From: Sarcophilus harrisii
Taxonomy: Eukaryota > Chordata > Mammalia > Dasyuromorphia > Dasyuridae
Reading direction: 5' to 3'
Length of the DNA: 64,000 bases
Assembly (NCBI RefSeq): GCF_902635505.1
Contig: NC_045427.1
Location: 258,871,922-258,935,921 of the forward strand
Made by a program: the position numbers and the translations under genes. How positions within the stretch are numbered: position 1 is the first letter of the stretch; every line of letters starts with the position of its first letter. Of the stretch, positions 1 through 11,678 are shown piece by piece. Under the pieces are notes generated by a model. It did no database searches and was not told the origin of the DNA. It saw only the letters and a list, made by a program, of their open reading frames with translations.

Positions 1-269
1 TAGAAATAAAAAAAAATTTTGAATTTGTAGACTCTGAAAGGGTTTCAGAGACCCCAACAATTCTTTGGACTACACTTTGAGAACCATTGCAACCAATGCC
101 TGGCCCATTCATTATATTATGCTGGTACCAGAAGTTGCAGGAGGTACTAAGGAAAGATGAGAATACCACATGACTCAGAAAGCACCCCTCTGGGTTTCAC
201 TTAAGGGGAAGAAAGGAAGAACATCATGAAGATGAATGGATTTTCAAAGTATTTATTACATCCTTCATT

Positions 270-478
270 ATCATTGAGTTGCTTTCTAACCATGTCCAAT
301 TCTTCATGATGTCATTTGGGCTTTTCTAGGCAGATACTAGAGAGTTTTCCATTTCTTTCTCCATCCCATTTTATAGATGAGGAAACAGAGGTAAAAATGG
401 GTAAATGACTTGCCCAGAGTCACACAGCCAGTAAGTCCTCCTGACTCCAAGCCTGGCACTGTGCCATCTGACTGCCCC
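270..478 (-). mobile_element. Marsupial tRNA-headed SINE, reverse
   Basis: Reverse-order landmarks: CATGTCCAATTCTTCATGA, CATTTTATAGATGAGGAAAC, GACTTGCCCAGAGTCACACA, ending at CCATCTGACTGCCCC (the head). Confidence 0.88.
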
Positions 479-650
479 TAAAGTGATAAATAAATGTCAG
501 CTATTTTTAGATTGAAGTAGAAATCCCACAGATTAATGTAGATTCTCAAATAAATAGCTCAGACTTATATAGCATTGACCTTATAGATATCTATTTCCTG
601 ATCTTAACCATTGAGAAAATGGATCTTATTCAGTGGAGGATAGAACTAGG

Positions 651-785
651 AGCAACTAGATGGTGCAGTGGCTAGAGCACCAGGCTTGAAGTCAGGGCCT
701 GAATTCAAATTTGGCTTCAGAAACTTATTAGCTGTGTGACCCTGGACAAGTCACTTAGCCCCAATTTCCTCTACCCAAAAAGAAA
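651..785 (+). mobile_element. Marsupial SINE (head and core)
   Basis: Head GCAACTAGATGGTGCAGTGG, then CTGTGTGACCCTGGACAAGT and an A-rich end. Confidence 0.88.
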
Positions 786-890
786 ATATAGCTAACGGCA
801 CAGTGGATAGGGTTCAAATCTGGCCTCAGTCGCTTATTAGCTGTGTGACCCTGGGCAAAACCCCACTTGCCTCCCCCTCAAAGGATACAG
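786..890 (+). mobile_element. Second SINE copy in tandem, internally deleted
   Basis: TAGCTAACGGCACAGTGGAT, then directly GTTCAAATCTGGCCTCAG and CTGTGTGACCCTGGGC. About 30 bp between A box and B box is missing. Flanks share AGCTAACG-CACAG (about 790 and 890). Confidence 0.75.
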
Positions 891-1404
891 CTAACGTCAC
901 AGATCTAGACTTGAACCCCACATAAATGCAGGTCCAGAAGCCGTCTTCCAGGCTGCATTTGCAAACGCCATCACACATTAACAGGGCCTGTTAGAGGGAA
1001 AAAAACAGCCTCTGTGATCTCTCCTAGGCCCTGTCTGTCTCTGGTACAGATGGTGTGAATCACTCACATTTGACATCAAATGTGCTGCCTTGTGTTGATT
1101 GGCCTAATTAGGCTCAGCTGAAAAACGGATTAAATAGCATTATTGTAAGCAGCACACAGGACGTGCATGCCCTCGGATGAAAAGAGGTAGTGGGAGGGGT
1201 GAAGGGAGAGCTCCGTGACTCAGGGCTGCTCCCTCAGGGGTCTGTCCATAAGCAGGCAACCCTGTACGTTGCGCCTGGAATGCTTAGGACCTGTGCATGA
1301 CTGGGTGCTGGTCATCCAGTCGCCAAAGCACTGTGTTCAACCCTGTTTCAGGGGAGAGTGAAAAGTTCTCATTAATGCTTAATGCTAAAGCATTCTCCGG
1401 GACA

Positions 1405-1545
1405 TTCACAATGGCTCAGAGGCACTGGATCCATGTTCAAATCCTGCTCCTATTATTTGCTAGCTATACGATCCCAGGCAAGTCATTTTATTTTTGTCTG
1501 TCTCAGTTTCCTCATTTGTAAAATGAGTGTAGCATTTACCTACCA
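1405..1545 (+). mobile_element. MIR-like SINE
   Basis: GTTCAAATCCTGCTCC, GATCCCAGGCAAGTCA, TCAGTTTCCTCATTTGTAAA in MIR order. Confidence 0.72.
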
Positions 1546-1547
1546 GG

Positions 1548-1775
1548 ACATCTAGGTGATGCACCAGGTTTGGAATCAAGGCCAGAAAACCTGAGTTCCA
1601 ATCCAGCCTCAGGCACTTCATAATTGTGTGATCTTGGATAAATCACTTAACTCTTTTAGCTGCAGTTTATTATTTTTCGGTCACATTCAATTCTTTGTGA
1701 CCCCATTTAAGGTATTCTTGCCCCCCCAAAATCCCTCTCCAGTTCATTTTATAGATGAGGAAACTGAGTCTCAGC
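1548..1775. mobile_element. SINE (+) abutting a SINE core fragment (-)
   Basis: 1548-1668 is a plus-strand SINE (GACATCTAGGTGATGCACC, CCAATCCAGCCTCAGGCAC). 1670-1775 is reverse SINE core (TTCTTTGTGACCCCATTTAA, TTTATAGATGAGGAAACTGA). Confidence 0.7.
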
Positions 1776-1971
1776 CTCATATAATTTTTACTAAATGAGG
1801 TCCATTAGAGATTATCTTGGCTGACCTCTTCATTTTATAAATGAGGAAACTAAGGGTTGATCAGGCAACTAATTATTAGTTGAATGAATTATTAATGAAT
1901 AATGATTGAGCAGTCTTTCATGAGCTACACAGTTCAGATTCCCCAGCATCCTAAAACAGCTGTATCTATGC

Positions 1972-2123
1972 TTTTTTTTTCTTTTTTGCTGAGGCAATTA
2001 GAATTAAGTGACTTGCCCAGGGTCACATAGCTAGGAAGTGTTAAGTGTCTGAGGCCAGATTTGAACTCAGGTCTCCTGACTTCAGAGCTGGTGCTCTAAC
2101 CACTGGGCCACCTAGCTGCCTCT
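1972..2123 (-). mobile_element. Marsupial SINE, reverse (poly-T plus GCTGAGGCAATT type)
   Basis: Poly-T tail, GCTGAGGCAATTAGAAT, GACTTGCCCAGGGTCACAT, GTGTCTGAGGCCAG and head GGGCCACCTAGCTGCC. This class points to an Australian marsupial, tentatively. Confidence 0.9.
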
Positions 2124-2198
2124 GTACTCTTTAATTTGTTTGGACAGGGCTTGGGTGCGAGGCTTCACTTTAGTGCAGTATTTGGCACATAGTAACGT

Positions 2199-2455
2199 GC
2201 TGGGTGATGTAATGCACAGAGGGCCAGGATGGAGTCAGGAAGATTAATCTCTGTGAACTAAAATCTGGCCTCAGATATGCCCTAGCTGTGTGATCCTGGA
2301 AAATCATTTAGGCTTGCCTGCCTTAGTTTCCTCATCTATGAAATGAGCTAGTGAAGGAAATGGCAAACCACTCCAGTATTTTTGCCCCCCCAAAAACTCA
2401 AAATGGGATCAGAAAACTCAGAAATAAATTGAAATGACATAACTACAACAAACTA
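2199..2455 (+). mobile_element. Marsupial SINE with full 3' domain
   Basis: Degenerate head, then CTAGCTGTGTGATCCTGG, GGAAATGGCAAACCACTCCA and a tail ending near ACTACAACAA. Confidence 0.85.
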
Positions 2456-2940
2456 TCCTAAGCACCAATCACAAGATAACTCTTGTTATCAAGGAGTTCT
2501 TAGTCTAATGGAAGAGACAACAGGTAACAAATGCATACAAGAATTACAGACGGGATACATTAAAGAAAATCAATAGAAGGGGAGCACTAGCATTAAGGGG
2601 ACTGAAAAAGGCTTCCATGGAAGGCAGGATTTTGCTGGGGCCTGAAGGAAACTAGGGAAGATAAGAATAGAAGAGAGATATTCTAGACCAGGGAGACAGC
2701 CAGGGAAAATGCTCGGTCAGGAGATGGAGTATAAAGTAAGTTACGGGAAAACTGACAGATTATAAAGGACTTTGAACAGCAAATAGAGGATATGAATTGG
2801 AAGTCAGAATCAATCAACCAACAAACATTTATTAAGCACTTACTAAATGCCAGCCTCTGTGCTGGGTTGCTAAGGATAGAAAGACAAAGATGAAAAAGCT
2901 CTTAGTCCTTCAGAAGCTTCTATTCTATAACAGGAAAATA
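2456..2940 (-). mobile_element. L2 fragments, reverse (two pieces)
   Basis: 2456-2810: CAAGGAGTTCTTAGTCTAAT, AAAGGCTTCCATGGAAGGCA, AAAGGACTTTGAACAGC. 2813-2940: AACATTTATTAAGCACTTAC and TGCCAGCCTCTGTGCTGGG. Both are the reverse complement of the L2 3' region. Confidence 0.75.
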
Positions 2941-2949
2941 GCACATAAT

Positions 2950-3100
2950 ACACATAGGATCCCAGTTCTAAAGCTGGAAAGGACATCAGAAATGCAGATT
3001 CTCATTTTACAAATGAGGAAACTGAGCTCTAAGGAAGTTAAATGTCTTATCCAAGGTCACAAAGAAAGTATAAGAGGCACAATTTGAACTCAGTTCCTTT
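2950..3100 (-). mobile_element. MIR-like element, reverse
   Basis: CTAAAGCTGGAAAGGACATC, CATTTTACAAATGAGGAAAC, TTATCCAAGGTCACA. Confidence 0.65.
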
Positions 3101-3104
3101 GACT

Positions 3105-3350
3105 CAAGCAACTAGGTGGTGCAGTGGATAGAGCATTGGACCTGGGGACAGGAAGACTCATCATCCTGATTACAAATCCAGTCTCAGATACTTCCTTATT
3201 ATCTTGGTCAAGTCACTTAATTCTGCCTTAGTTTCCTTATCTAAAAATGAGCTAAAGAAGGAAATGGTAAACCACTCCAGTATTTCTGCCAAGAAAACTC
3301 CAAAAGGAGTCCTGAAGAGCTGGATATGATTGAACAACAACATATGAGAC
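3105..3350 (+). mobile_element. Marsupial SINE, nearly full length
   Basis: Head AGCAACTAGGTGGTGCAGTG, GTAAACCACTCCAGTATTTC and tail TGGATATGATTGAACAACAA. Confidence 0.92.
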
Positions 3351-4211
3351 ATTTTTTTTTGATGAGGGAAGTACTATTGTTTGTGGTGATGAGAGGAAGG
3401 ATGAGGAAGGAAGAAGTTAGGTAGGTATGAAGAAAGGTTTCAGGTGGCCAGTTAGAGGTATTTGAGCTGAACTATTATACCTGGCCTTGAGGCTGAACTT
3501 TCACTTAGTTGAGGTATTAAATTTCAGGGAAATTAGAATAGTTTGACTAGTCTCACAGGATTGGGGACAAATGAAACAATGGATAGGGAAAGCACCTGTA
3601 GCCTTAACATGCAACAAAAAATAAGATCTGTTGAGATGACAGGACATCAAAACACTTCAGCTGAATGACAAGTAATTTTGCCATATCCCCAAATAGAAAC
3701 CTTTATATTAAGAACCCAGAATTACAATGGATAGGCCAAGTTGGGCAGGTCTTTTTCTATGCTAAGTGTGGGCTCCTCTATACCTGGAGGTGCATAGTCA
3801 AAAATATATGGCAATTTGGATTGAGGAGTGGGGAGGAAGGAGGGGACAGAGAGGGCAGTGAAAGAAGAGGAAGAAATATAGAATCCATCTTCCCTCCCCC
3901 ACTCCTACCAAGAAGTAACATGACTTTCAAACTATCAAGAAAACTGATTTCTCTCCCCAAAGGTATATTACACAGATTTAAAAGCAAAGAGGGAAGCAAA
4001 TCACAGAAAGAGAACTGCTGTCATCCATTCTCTCTCAGACACAAAATGTTCTATTCTTTAATGCCTCTTTCATGTAAATGCTCCTATGAAAAGAAACTCC
4101 CAGCACTTAATGAAAAAAAAAAAACTCACCAGCTCTTGTAACCTGGAAGACAGGTTTATCATTCACCCTTCCAAGTGAAAAGCCTTTAACCATTCTACAG
4201 AATTTCACAGA

Positions 4212-4490
4212 AGCATAGAATGTTAGAAGCTCAAACTCCTTTGAGAGATCATCAATTTAAAGCTCTCTTCCTAATCTCCCCATAGTGCAGATGAAGAATC
4301 TGAGGTCCAGAGGGATTGACTTTGTTTCCTAACGCCATAGTAAATAGTGGTTGAAGCATTTAAGGATTCAGACCTTCATTAATCTAAGGCTTGAATTCAT
4401 GTAATCAGAAATCTTGGACTGAAAGAGAACTCAAAAGCTGTCTTGTACAACCTCTTCAACTTACACATAAGGAAATTGAGGCACTAGAAG
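4212..4490 (-). mobile_element. MIR-like fragments, reverse
   Basis: Two partial copies: AGATGAAGAATCTGAGGTCC (4288-) and AAGGAAATTGAGGCACTAGA (4470-). Both diverged. Confidence 0.55.
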
Positions 4491-4519
4491 ATCAATCAAT
4501 TTAATAAGCATTTATTGAA

Positions 4520-5143
4520 TTTTTATTTTAGCCTGTTAGTTGGTCTGACTGCTACAAATCTCTCCCTACTCTAGTTCATCCTTCATTCAACTGTCAAAGA
4601 GATTTTCCTCCCCTGTTACTGCTTGTCCTATTGGATAAACTGCAAAATCACCTCCAAAAGGAAATATATAATTTTTTGGCATTCAAAGCCATTCATAATC
4701 TGGTCCTGACTCCCTCTAATTTATTCAATGTTTTTAGGCCTAACACTACCCTTCCCCTTCCCCCACTCTGTAATCCAGGGACAGACTTCAGCTTCCTTGC
4801 AATCCTCCAACAAGAAGCATATCTTCCCAGTGGGGGCATTTCCTCTGGCTAGTCTACAAGCCTGGAATTTTTAACCTTCTCATCTCTAACTTCAGAATTC
4901 CTTCCAGTTCTAGCTAAAATCTCACCTTCCTCAGGAAGTCTTTGACTATTTCCATTAAAGCCAATTCCTTTTCCTCTGTTAATTATTTATCCTATAGGTA
5001 GCTTATTTATAGACAGTTATTTTCATGCTGTCATTTTTGATAGTAGGAACTGCTTTTACCTTTCATTGTGTCTCTAGCACTTAGTACCATGCTTGCCTTA
5101 AGTAATTACTTCTAAAAAATACTTATTGATTGAAGCATGCTTT
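4520..5143 (+). mobile_element. L2 (LINE2), 3' part
   Basis: Landmarks in L2 order: CATTCAAAGCCATTCATAAT, CTTCCTTGCAATCCTCCAAC, TCTCACCTTCCTCAGGAAGT, CTCTAGCACTTAGTACCATG, ACTTATTGATTGAAG. Diverged, no ORF. Confidence 0.85.
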
Positions 5144-5639
5144 TTTCTTTATTTTTCTTTATTTTTTTTGTCTAAATTTTCTTTTATAACATGACTATTA
5201 TGATGAAATGTTTTGCATGACTTCACATGTGCCTTCTCAATGGAAATGAGGAAATAGGAAGGAAGAGAATGTGGAACTCACAGTTTTAAAAACAAATTTT
5301 AAAAATTGCTTTTACATGTAACTGGGGAAAATGAAATATTAAATAAATGGGGAAAAGGACCCTCAGAAATAAGAGATAAGAGACCTCTCATTTTAAAAAT
5401 GAAAAGATTCAGGGCGCTGAAGGACTCCTCAACTTTAAATTTAAATCCTCTGTTGAAAACGAATACTAATTCATGGTTATATGGTATTAAAGAATTACAA
5501 AATACTTTCCTTGCATCAGTCCTATGAGGTAAAAATAAAATATTAAATAATTTTTAAAAAGAAAAGAAAATATTAAAAAAAAGAAATTTAAGAAAAGTTT
5601 ATTGACCAATTCTTCCCTCCTTGCTCCCTATTCTAAAAT

Positions 5640-5890
5640 TCAGCAGTAGATAGAGCACAGTATCTCAGACATATTTTGACTGTACGATCCTGAGCAAGTC
5701 ATTTAATGTGTCTGCCTCAATTTCATCATCTATAAGACAGGAAGAATAATAGCACCTATTTCCCAGGGTTATTAGGAAGAAATGAGATTTTATATATAAT
5801 ATCATATTATATATGTATATATAATATGAAGGGCTTTGCAAACCTTAAAACATTACATAAATGCAAGTTATTAACATCATGATGATAATG
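5640..5890 (+). mobile_element. MIR-like element with marsupial 3' end
   Basis: GAGCAAGTCATTTAATGTG, TCCCAGGGTTATTAGGAAG, GGGCTTTGCAAACCTTAAAA; an AT-rich TATATA insert in the middle. Confidence 0.75.
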
Positions 5891-6099
5891 ATATTTCATG
5901 GACTTTTTATAGTTTTCAGGTTTTTCAGGTCATATCATACTGGTTTCTGAAATGGGACAAACTCATGTCTTTTGCCTAAGGAAATATAATTTAGGGGAGT
6001 TGAACTGAGCACATTATTTCTTAGAAGGGCTCATGTTCAGATCTGGACATGTTTCTTTTAAGATTTCACATAGTGAGGATTGAGAAGTCATCTCTAGAC

Positions 6100-6690
6100 A
6101 CATAAGATCATTGGATTTTGAGTCAGAAAGCCTGATTTGAGTCATGCCTTTGTTATCTCCTGAAGGTGTGACCTTATCTAAGTCACTTTACTTAGAAACT
6201 CTGATTCCTCATCTGGGTAATAAGGCAGTTAGTCTGAATGTTGCTTGAAGATCCCTTCTAATCTTATAGTCTATAAGGCAACAAGCAAGATCCAGTGGAA
6301 ATACTGGTTCTGCTGTCAAAAATTGTCATCATTCAGTCATTTCAGTCATATCTGACTCTTTGTGATCCTTTTCGGGGTTTTCTTGGCAGAGATACTGGAG
6401 TGAATGCTTCACCATTTCTTTCTCCAGCTCATTTTACAGATGAGGAAACTGAAGCAAACGGGATTAAGTGACTTGCCCAGGGTCACACAGTTAGTAAGTA
6501 TCTCAGGTCACATTTGAATTCAGGTCTTCTTGACTCAAGGCCAGCACTCTATCCAATGCATCACCTAGCTGCCTTTGTGACCATGGACAAAAGTCAAGTT
6601 GCTTCCCTAGGCTTTCATTTCCTGATTTATAGAATGAGGGAATGAGGTCCTTTTTAATTGATTCTAGATCTGTTCTAGAATGTCAGAACT
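6100..6690 (+). mobile_element. MIR-like elements with an inserted SINE
   Basis: 6100-6275 and the pair 6276-6324 plus 6576-6690 are MIR-like plus-strand pieces. The second is split by the reverse SINE at 6325-6575. Confidence 0.65.
6325..6575 (-). mobile_element. Marsupial SINE, reverse, nearly full length
   Basis: CAGTCATATCTGACTCTTTG, GGGGTTTTCTTGGCAGAGAT, ACAGATGAGGAAACTGAAGC, GACTTGCCCAGGGTCACACA, head CACCTAGCTGCC. Confidence 0.93.
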
Positions 6691-7367
6691 ACTTACATGG
6701 AAGGTGGGGTCAGGAGGAGGGAGAAAGGAAATAGGATGTGGGGAAGAGAATTACATCATTGAACTTAACTATTTTATACTGCAAATGTTTCAGTAGTAAA
6801 ATGCAAAGAGGTCACTTTCTTAAACAGCTCCCATTTCCATTCTGAAAACCAATCTAAGAACACTTTTATCAACAGCTTTGATCTTTCTAAAAGAAAGGTG
6901 AAAGAAAAGCTTTCACTGATGACTTTCCAATAATTTTTTTTTCTTCTGACTCTTTGGCTGTTGTTTGTTTGTTTTTGTTTTTGCAAAATGGATCATTTTT
7001 AGAGAGATAATCCCTTTTATTCTGTTCCCCAGTTCTCTCTTTAAAAGAATACTTAAAGTTTCTAGCATAAAGAGAGAATTAAAGTGAAGGTGAAAACTGA
7101 GATGTCATCAGTAAAACTGTCAAATGTATCCCTTCATTCTCATGCTTAAAAAGGTCTAAAATTTTTAGGACCCATGCCTGTTTCATTATCCAACTTCCTT
7201 CTTGCTTACTATGTTTTTGCTCTATATTTTTTTTAGGTAGGATTTTCCATGACACTTGAGCACCTTCAGCTATATGGCTCAGAAAAGGAAGATATAGGGC
7301 TTTCATTGACATAGAAAATCTCTACTAATGCATTTTATGTCTTAAAAGAGTTGTCTATAAAACCGAT

Positions 7368-7472
7368 AGGTAAATGACTTGCCCAGAGTCACACAGCCAG
7401 TGACAGTCTAAAGCAAACACACATCCTCCCACCTCCAAGGCTGGCTCTCAATTCATCGAGCCATGTGGCCTC
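7368..7472 (-). mobile_element. MIR-like fragment, reverse
   Basis: AAATGACTTGCCCAGAGTCA, CAGCCAGTGACAG, then a degenerate head ending CGAGCCATGTGGCC. Confidence 0.6.
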
Positions 7473-8450
7473 ACAAAGGAAAAGAAAGGAATACAGGGGA
7501 CCTTTAGGAAAGACTGTGGGGGAGGAGATTTTCCAACAAAGAAAGAAAGGTGTCAGGGGAACATTCTGCAATCTTCATTCAGATTACAGTCTTTCCTTTT
7601 GGTGGGAAAAAGGGGAGGGTAAAATTTTGAGAACTTTTCAGCTAAATAATAAGAAAAAAATAACCCATCATTTACTGAATGAAATAAAAATAGGGCCACT
7701 TCTAAGAAAAGAGCTTGACTGCTGTTATTCAGTTTTGTATCCCCTAATGTAGAGGCTTTTTAGGCAATGCATTGGAAAAGAGAAAATCATGAATAATTCA
7801 CTGGGTAATATGTATGTAGCAGAAGATACTTATTTCTTAATTTTCTACCCTTAAGAAAAGAGCTGATTGTGAGAACCTGTTATAACTCAAGCCCAAGCAT
7901 TTTGCCTTTACCTACTCATTTTCTTGGTTTATCAAAACTGCCCTCTGGATTCCAAAGATTATCAGACCATTTACCCAAATGATTCAAAGTTTTCTGACTT
8001 TCTGTCGGATGGTAATATGCTATCAGTATTTCTCAAAATGTCCTTGGATTCCACAATACATAAGAAAAGAAAAGCGACTATACATTTCTTCAGGCTTTTT
8101 TTTTTTTCAGTACAATTTCACAGAAACCTATTAACAGCAGAAAAACTCGATCTCAAGAAAAACATAATTCCCTTAGGGATAACTTTTTTCACTTCCTCTC
8201 ACACCTCTCATCACGAAGCATCACCCCCACATATTCATATGCAATATGTACCGGAGAAGAGACTTTAAAATATTCCAAAGATTGTTTCAAAAGCTTATAA
8301 GCCCCCCCCATATTATAATTTATATATATAAATCGAAAAGAGTTACTCTTCCAAATAAAATGTTCTAAAATGAAAATAAGATAGTTGTGCATTTGGATCG
8401 TACACAGCCTCTTACACACGGACACATTCATCCTAGATGGAAAAACTTAC

Positions 8451-8632
8451 CAAAAGACTGGATGCACGTCTCAATGAGATCGTCCAGGCTAGCTCCTTTA
8501 GCTAAATGTCCCAGCGACATCATCATTCGGAATTGAGCGATCTGGGCCAAGTTGGGGTGAGAGGGCAGAGGATTGCTTGTTTTCACCTCTAGTCTTGCTT
8601 TTGGGGGAGCATTGCAGCCATGGGGAGGCTTC
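8451..8632 (-). CDS. RASGRP1: RASGRP1 coding exon 2 (residues about 12-73)
   Basis: A 182-nt minus-strand exon with acceptor CCATTTAG at 8633-8640 and donor GTAAGTTT starting at 8450. Its first base completes the split Arg codon of exon 1. It then encodes 60 residues starting [15 protein letters not shown] and ending [19 protein letters not shown], then the first base of the next codon (Asp expected). From memory human RASGRP1 reads KPSHGCRAASKARLE ... [20 protein letters not shown] at this place, so alignment is continuous and without gaps; the second half is nearly identical. The first half is a proline- and serine-rich linker that varies between species; the second half begins the REM (Ras exchanger motif) region. 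The frame is open and there are no breaks, so the gene looks intact here. Exon 3 (expected to start ADGNLCR-like) is not found in the remaining 8.4 kb and must lie outside the window. Confidence 0.96.
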
Positions 8633-9633
8633 CTAAATGGAAAGGGGCACAAACCAGTAAGTATGGATCTTAAAGAAGGAAAAAAAAAAAAAAAAAAAAA
8701 AGGAAGCCTGAGGAAGGAGGGAAGGAACTGCTAGCTCCGCAGGCAGGTTGGAAAGAAAAGTGGGGAGAGATAAGACAATTAAATCCCGGGAGTTGGGCTG
8801 GGAGAAGGCATAACCCTCCCACTTGGCAAATGCACCAAACAACCGCGGGCTGTTAAAGAGACATTGCTCAGGCAAATGGGAAGGTTGGAGTTTTGAGGAG
8901 CTTTGAATTCCGACCTGAGGCTTGCCACTTTCAGGTCCAGGCTGCTTCTATTTACCTGGGGATGATCCTAATTCCCAAAGGAGGAGTGGAGAGATGGGGA
9001 GAGAGCAGGGGTGAAGCGATTTCTCTACCTTTCTTCGGTAAGGGACAAAAAGGAGATTTTTCCCGTTTTAGTCCCCATGTCCCTCACTTGAGTTTTAAGC
9101 TCTGTTTTTCTTTTCCTTATCTTTCCCAGTAACTGCTGGATTTAGCCAAAGGCCATGCCACAGAGGTCGTACAATATCTGGATGTTCTAGTAAAACCTCT
9201 AGCCTGCAGAAAGATTTTTTTTTTTTAAGTTAAAGGGCTTGATGGAGGAGCAGAAGGATAAAAGGGGGAGAAATAGGTGTAGATGGTTGGTATCAGACGA
9301 GATTTGGGACTAGATTTTTCACAAGGATTCACAGGTTTTAACATGCTTTTTCTTATTGCTGGTAGCGCAACAAATCGTTCCTGGCTATTTTATTATTAAA
9401 AAGACGATCCATCAAAAAAAAAAACTGTAGTATTTAGCTTCACTGTATTAAAAAAGGAATGGTACTAGACTTAAAGCCTGTAATCCATGGATCGTGTCTG
9501 GATCGATTTCATTGAGTCTCTGAATTTGAGTGGGGGAAAAAAGTTTTTTAAATCACACTTTTATTTTCATTAACTTCAAACTTAGAAGTGCTTAATTGAA
9601 ATCCATGAACTTTTTTTAAAATTGATAACTGTT

Positions 9634-9845
9634 AAAAACCCTTCTCCAAGAAACCTTTCCCAGACTTCTTTCATCAGTGTCTTCACTCTGAGATTACTTC
9701 CAATTTATCCTGTAGACATTTTCTTTGTACATAGTTGTTTGCAACTTGTTTCAGCAATTAGATTGTAAAATTCTCCAGGGAACTCTTTTCTTTGTATTCC
9801 CAGAGTTTGACTGTTCCCAGGCACATAATATGTATTTAACATTTA
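9634..9845 (+). mobile_element. L2 3' fragment
   Basis: AAGAAACCTTTCCCAGACTT, CATAGTTGTTTGCAACTTG, TTAGATTGTAAAATTCTCCA, CCCAGGCACATAATATGTA. Confidence 0.8.
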
Positions 9846-10254
9846 AATATTAAATATTAAGCTGATTTGCCTTAATTTATGCATTTACAAACATTGTTCT
9901 TTTTCTAAGTCCATAGGCTTCATCCAACTGCTGAAGAGTTGCATGACACAAATGAGGTTCTAGGCTCCAGAACTTTAGAGATTTCCCCCAGAATTCGGTG
10001 TCATATTAAAGTGAATCTGGACTCCTCAGAGACTCTTGGTCGTCCTTTTTTATTTTGATGATTCAATCCCCTAGTTTTATCCTTAACCATAAAAGGACCT
10101 TGTGGAGAGAGGCAAGGTCCAATGTGGATAGTTTGTTTTTATTCTCTCTTAGTTTTTCAAAATTGTCATTGCCCACAAAAGATATACATTTTGTTATAAG
10201 AGACTTGTTTGGGAGAAAGAGCAGGACACCTGCAAGATGTTATTATCATTTAGG

Positions 10255-10400
10255 AAGGAAGAAAACATTAATTAAGCACCTACTATGTGCCAGGCTCTGT
10301 GACAGACCATTTTGCCAATATTATCATTTGATCCTCCCAATAATTCTGTGAAGTAATTACTGTTATTATCATGAAACCAATGAAAGGGAAGAGAGGGGGA
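10255..10400 (-). mobile_element. MIR-like fragment, reverse
   Basis: AAGCACCTACTATGTGCCAG then CATTTGATCCTCCCAATAAT and TGTTATTATCATG. Confidence 0.65.
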
Positions 10401-10489
10401 AAAAAGAAATGAAATCTTAAGCTTTTACCTTGATAACTTGTTACTTGTTATGAGCAATGGTAAAAAGTAAATGGAGGAGGAAAGACTAG

Positions 10490-10775
10490 CAACAAGTATT
10501 CATTGCATCTTACTCTATGTGGTAGGCTTGAGGAAGATTAAAAAAAAAGACAACCAACTTTTTCTTCTAGAGGAGGTTACAATTTAAAGTATCTAGATGG
10601 ATATAGCACTAGATTTGACGTCAGGAAGACTTTAATTCAAATATTACCTTAGACACATAGTAGCTGTGTGACCCTGGGCAAATCCAATTAACCTCTCTCT
10701 GCCTCAGTTTCCTCATTTGTAAAATGAGGGGATTAGACTTGATGGCTTCTAAGATCCATATGATCTAGACTAAGA
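10490..10775. mobile_element. L2 fragment (-) followed by a MIR-like SINE (+)
   Basis: 10490-10590 is reverse L2-like. 10591-10775 reads GTAGCTGTGTGACCCTGGGC, CCTCAGTTTCCTCATTTGTA, GGATTAGACTTGATGGCTTC on the plus strand. Confidence 0.7.
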
Positions 10776-11139
10776 GATAAAGCATATGCATACATGAGAA
10801 GATAAATAATGGAAGAAGAGCCAAAACACCAAAGAGAAAGAAAAATTTCCAGTTAAAGTAGTCTGAAGGAGCTTACTGGAAAGGTTGGGATTTTTGTCTC
10901 TTTTAACACACATGTGGCATAATCATGGTCATTTGCCACTAGTAATACATTTAGACTTAAAGGCAAGGAAAAGGACTGACATGGAGCCTCTGCATTGGTA
11001 TGTTGGTAAACATTTAACTGGCTTTCTGGAGGTGGGAGAAACGTATACACAATACACCTTTAAATTTAATTTGTATCATCTACATTTTCTTCATTACTTT
11101 CTTAAGTCTGGAGAGTAAATCAAGTCCTGATTTGTCGAT

Positions 11140-11375
11140 TTCCAAGGTGTTGTAGTGCTGGGTCTGAAATCAGGAAGCCTCATCTTCCTGAGTTCAAATT
11201 TGCTCTCAGATACTTTCTAGCTATGTGATCTTAGGCAAGTCACATCACCCTTCTTGCCTCAGTTTCCTTATCTGTAAAATTAACTGAAAAAGGAAATGGC
11301 ATACCACTTAGTATCTTTGCAAAGAAAACTTGAAATGGAGTCATGAAGAGTTGGACATGACTAAATAACAAGATG
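11140..11375 (+). mobile_element. Marsupial SINE
   Basis: TCTGAAATCAGGAAGCCTCA, CTATGTGATCTTAGGCAAGT, GGAAATGGCATACCACTTAG, AGAGTTGGACATGACTAAAT. Confidence 0.88.
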
Positions 11376-11678
11376 TAAATGTTCACACTGAAAATTTGTG
11401 AAATGGTTCTCAAAAGTTGGTTGAACCTGCTTCTAACACAACCCAGAACTTATGTTATTGAGAGTGGCTCAGCTAGGATCCATTCAGTCAAATAAAAATC
11501 AATAATTATTTACTAAACACCCTCAGTTTACAGGGCATTGTTATGAATTGTTTCCAGCTTTGCAATGGGAAAGTGTGAAAGATCTTAGCAAAGTAATATT
11601 AGTTTTGAGGGATTCAGTCAAGTTTATAGCCATTCCTTTTCTGGGTCCACTCACAGCTTGAAATCTCTCCTGAGCTGA

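Larger units (their letters stand above)
1..8450 (-). other. RASGRP1: RASGRP1 intron 2, 5' part (runs off the window)
   Basis: Starts at the exon 2 donor (8450) and continues past position 1. I see no further RASGRP1 exon on the minus strand here. The stretch is made of SINE, MIR and L2 copies listed separately. About 3353-4200, 5150-5640, 5890-6095 and 6690-7365 and 7475-8450 show no recognised repeat or gene. Confidence 0.85.

Noticed and set aside
3665-4141. 158-codon plus-strand frame
   Set aside because: No known domain, low-complexity composition (GGA/GAA-rich centre, poly-Lys end) and inside RASGRP1 intron 2; a chance frame.
1-8450. RASGRP1 exon 3 on the minus strand
   Set aside because: Looked for a frame resembling the expected ADGNLCR continuation with an acceptor; none seen, so intron 2 likely exceeds 8.4 kb.
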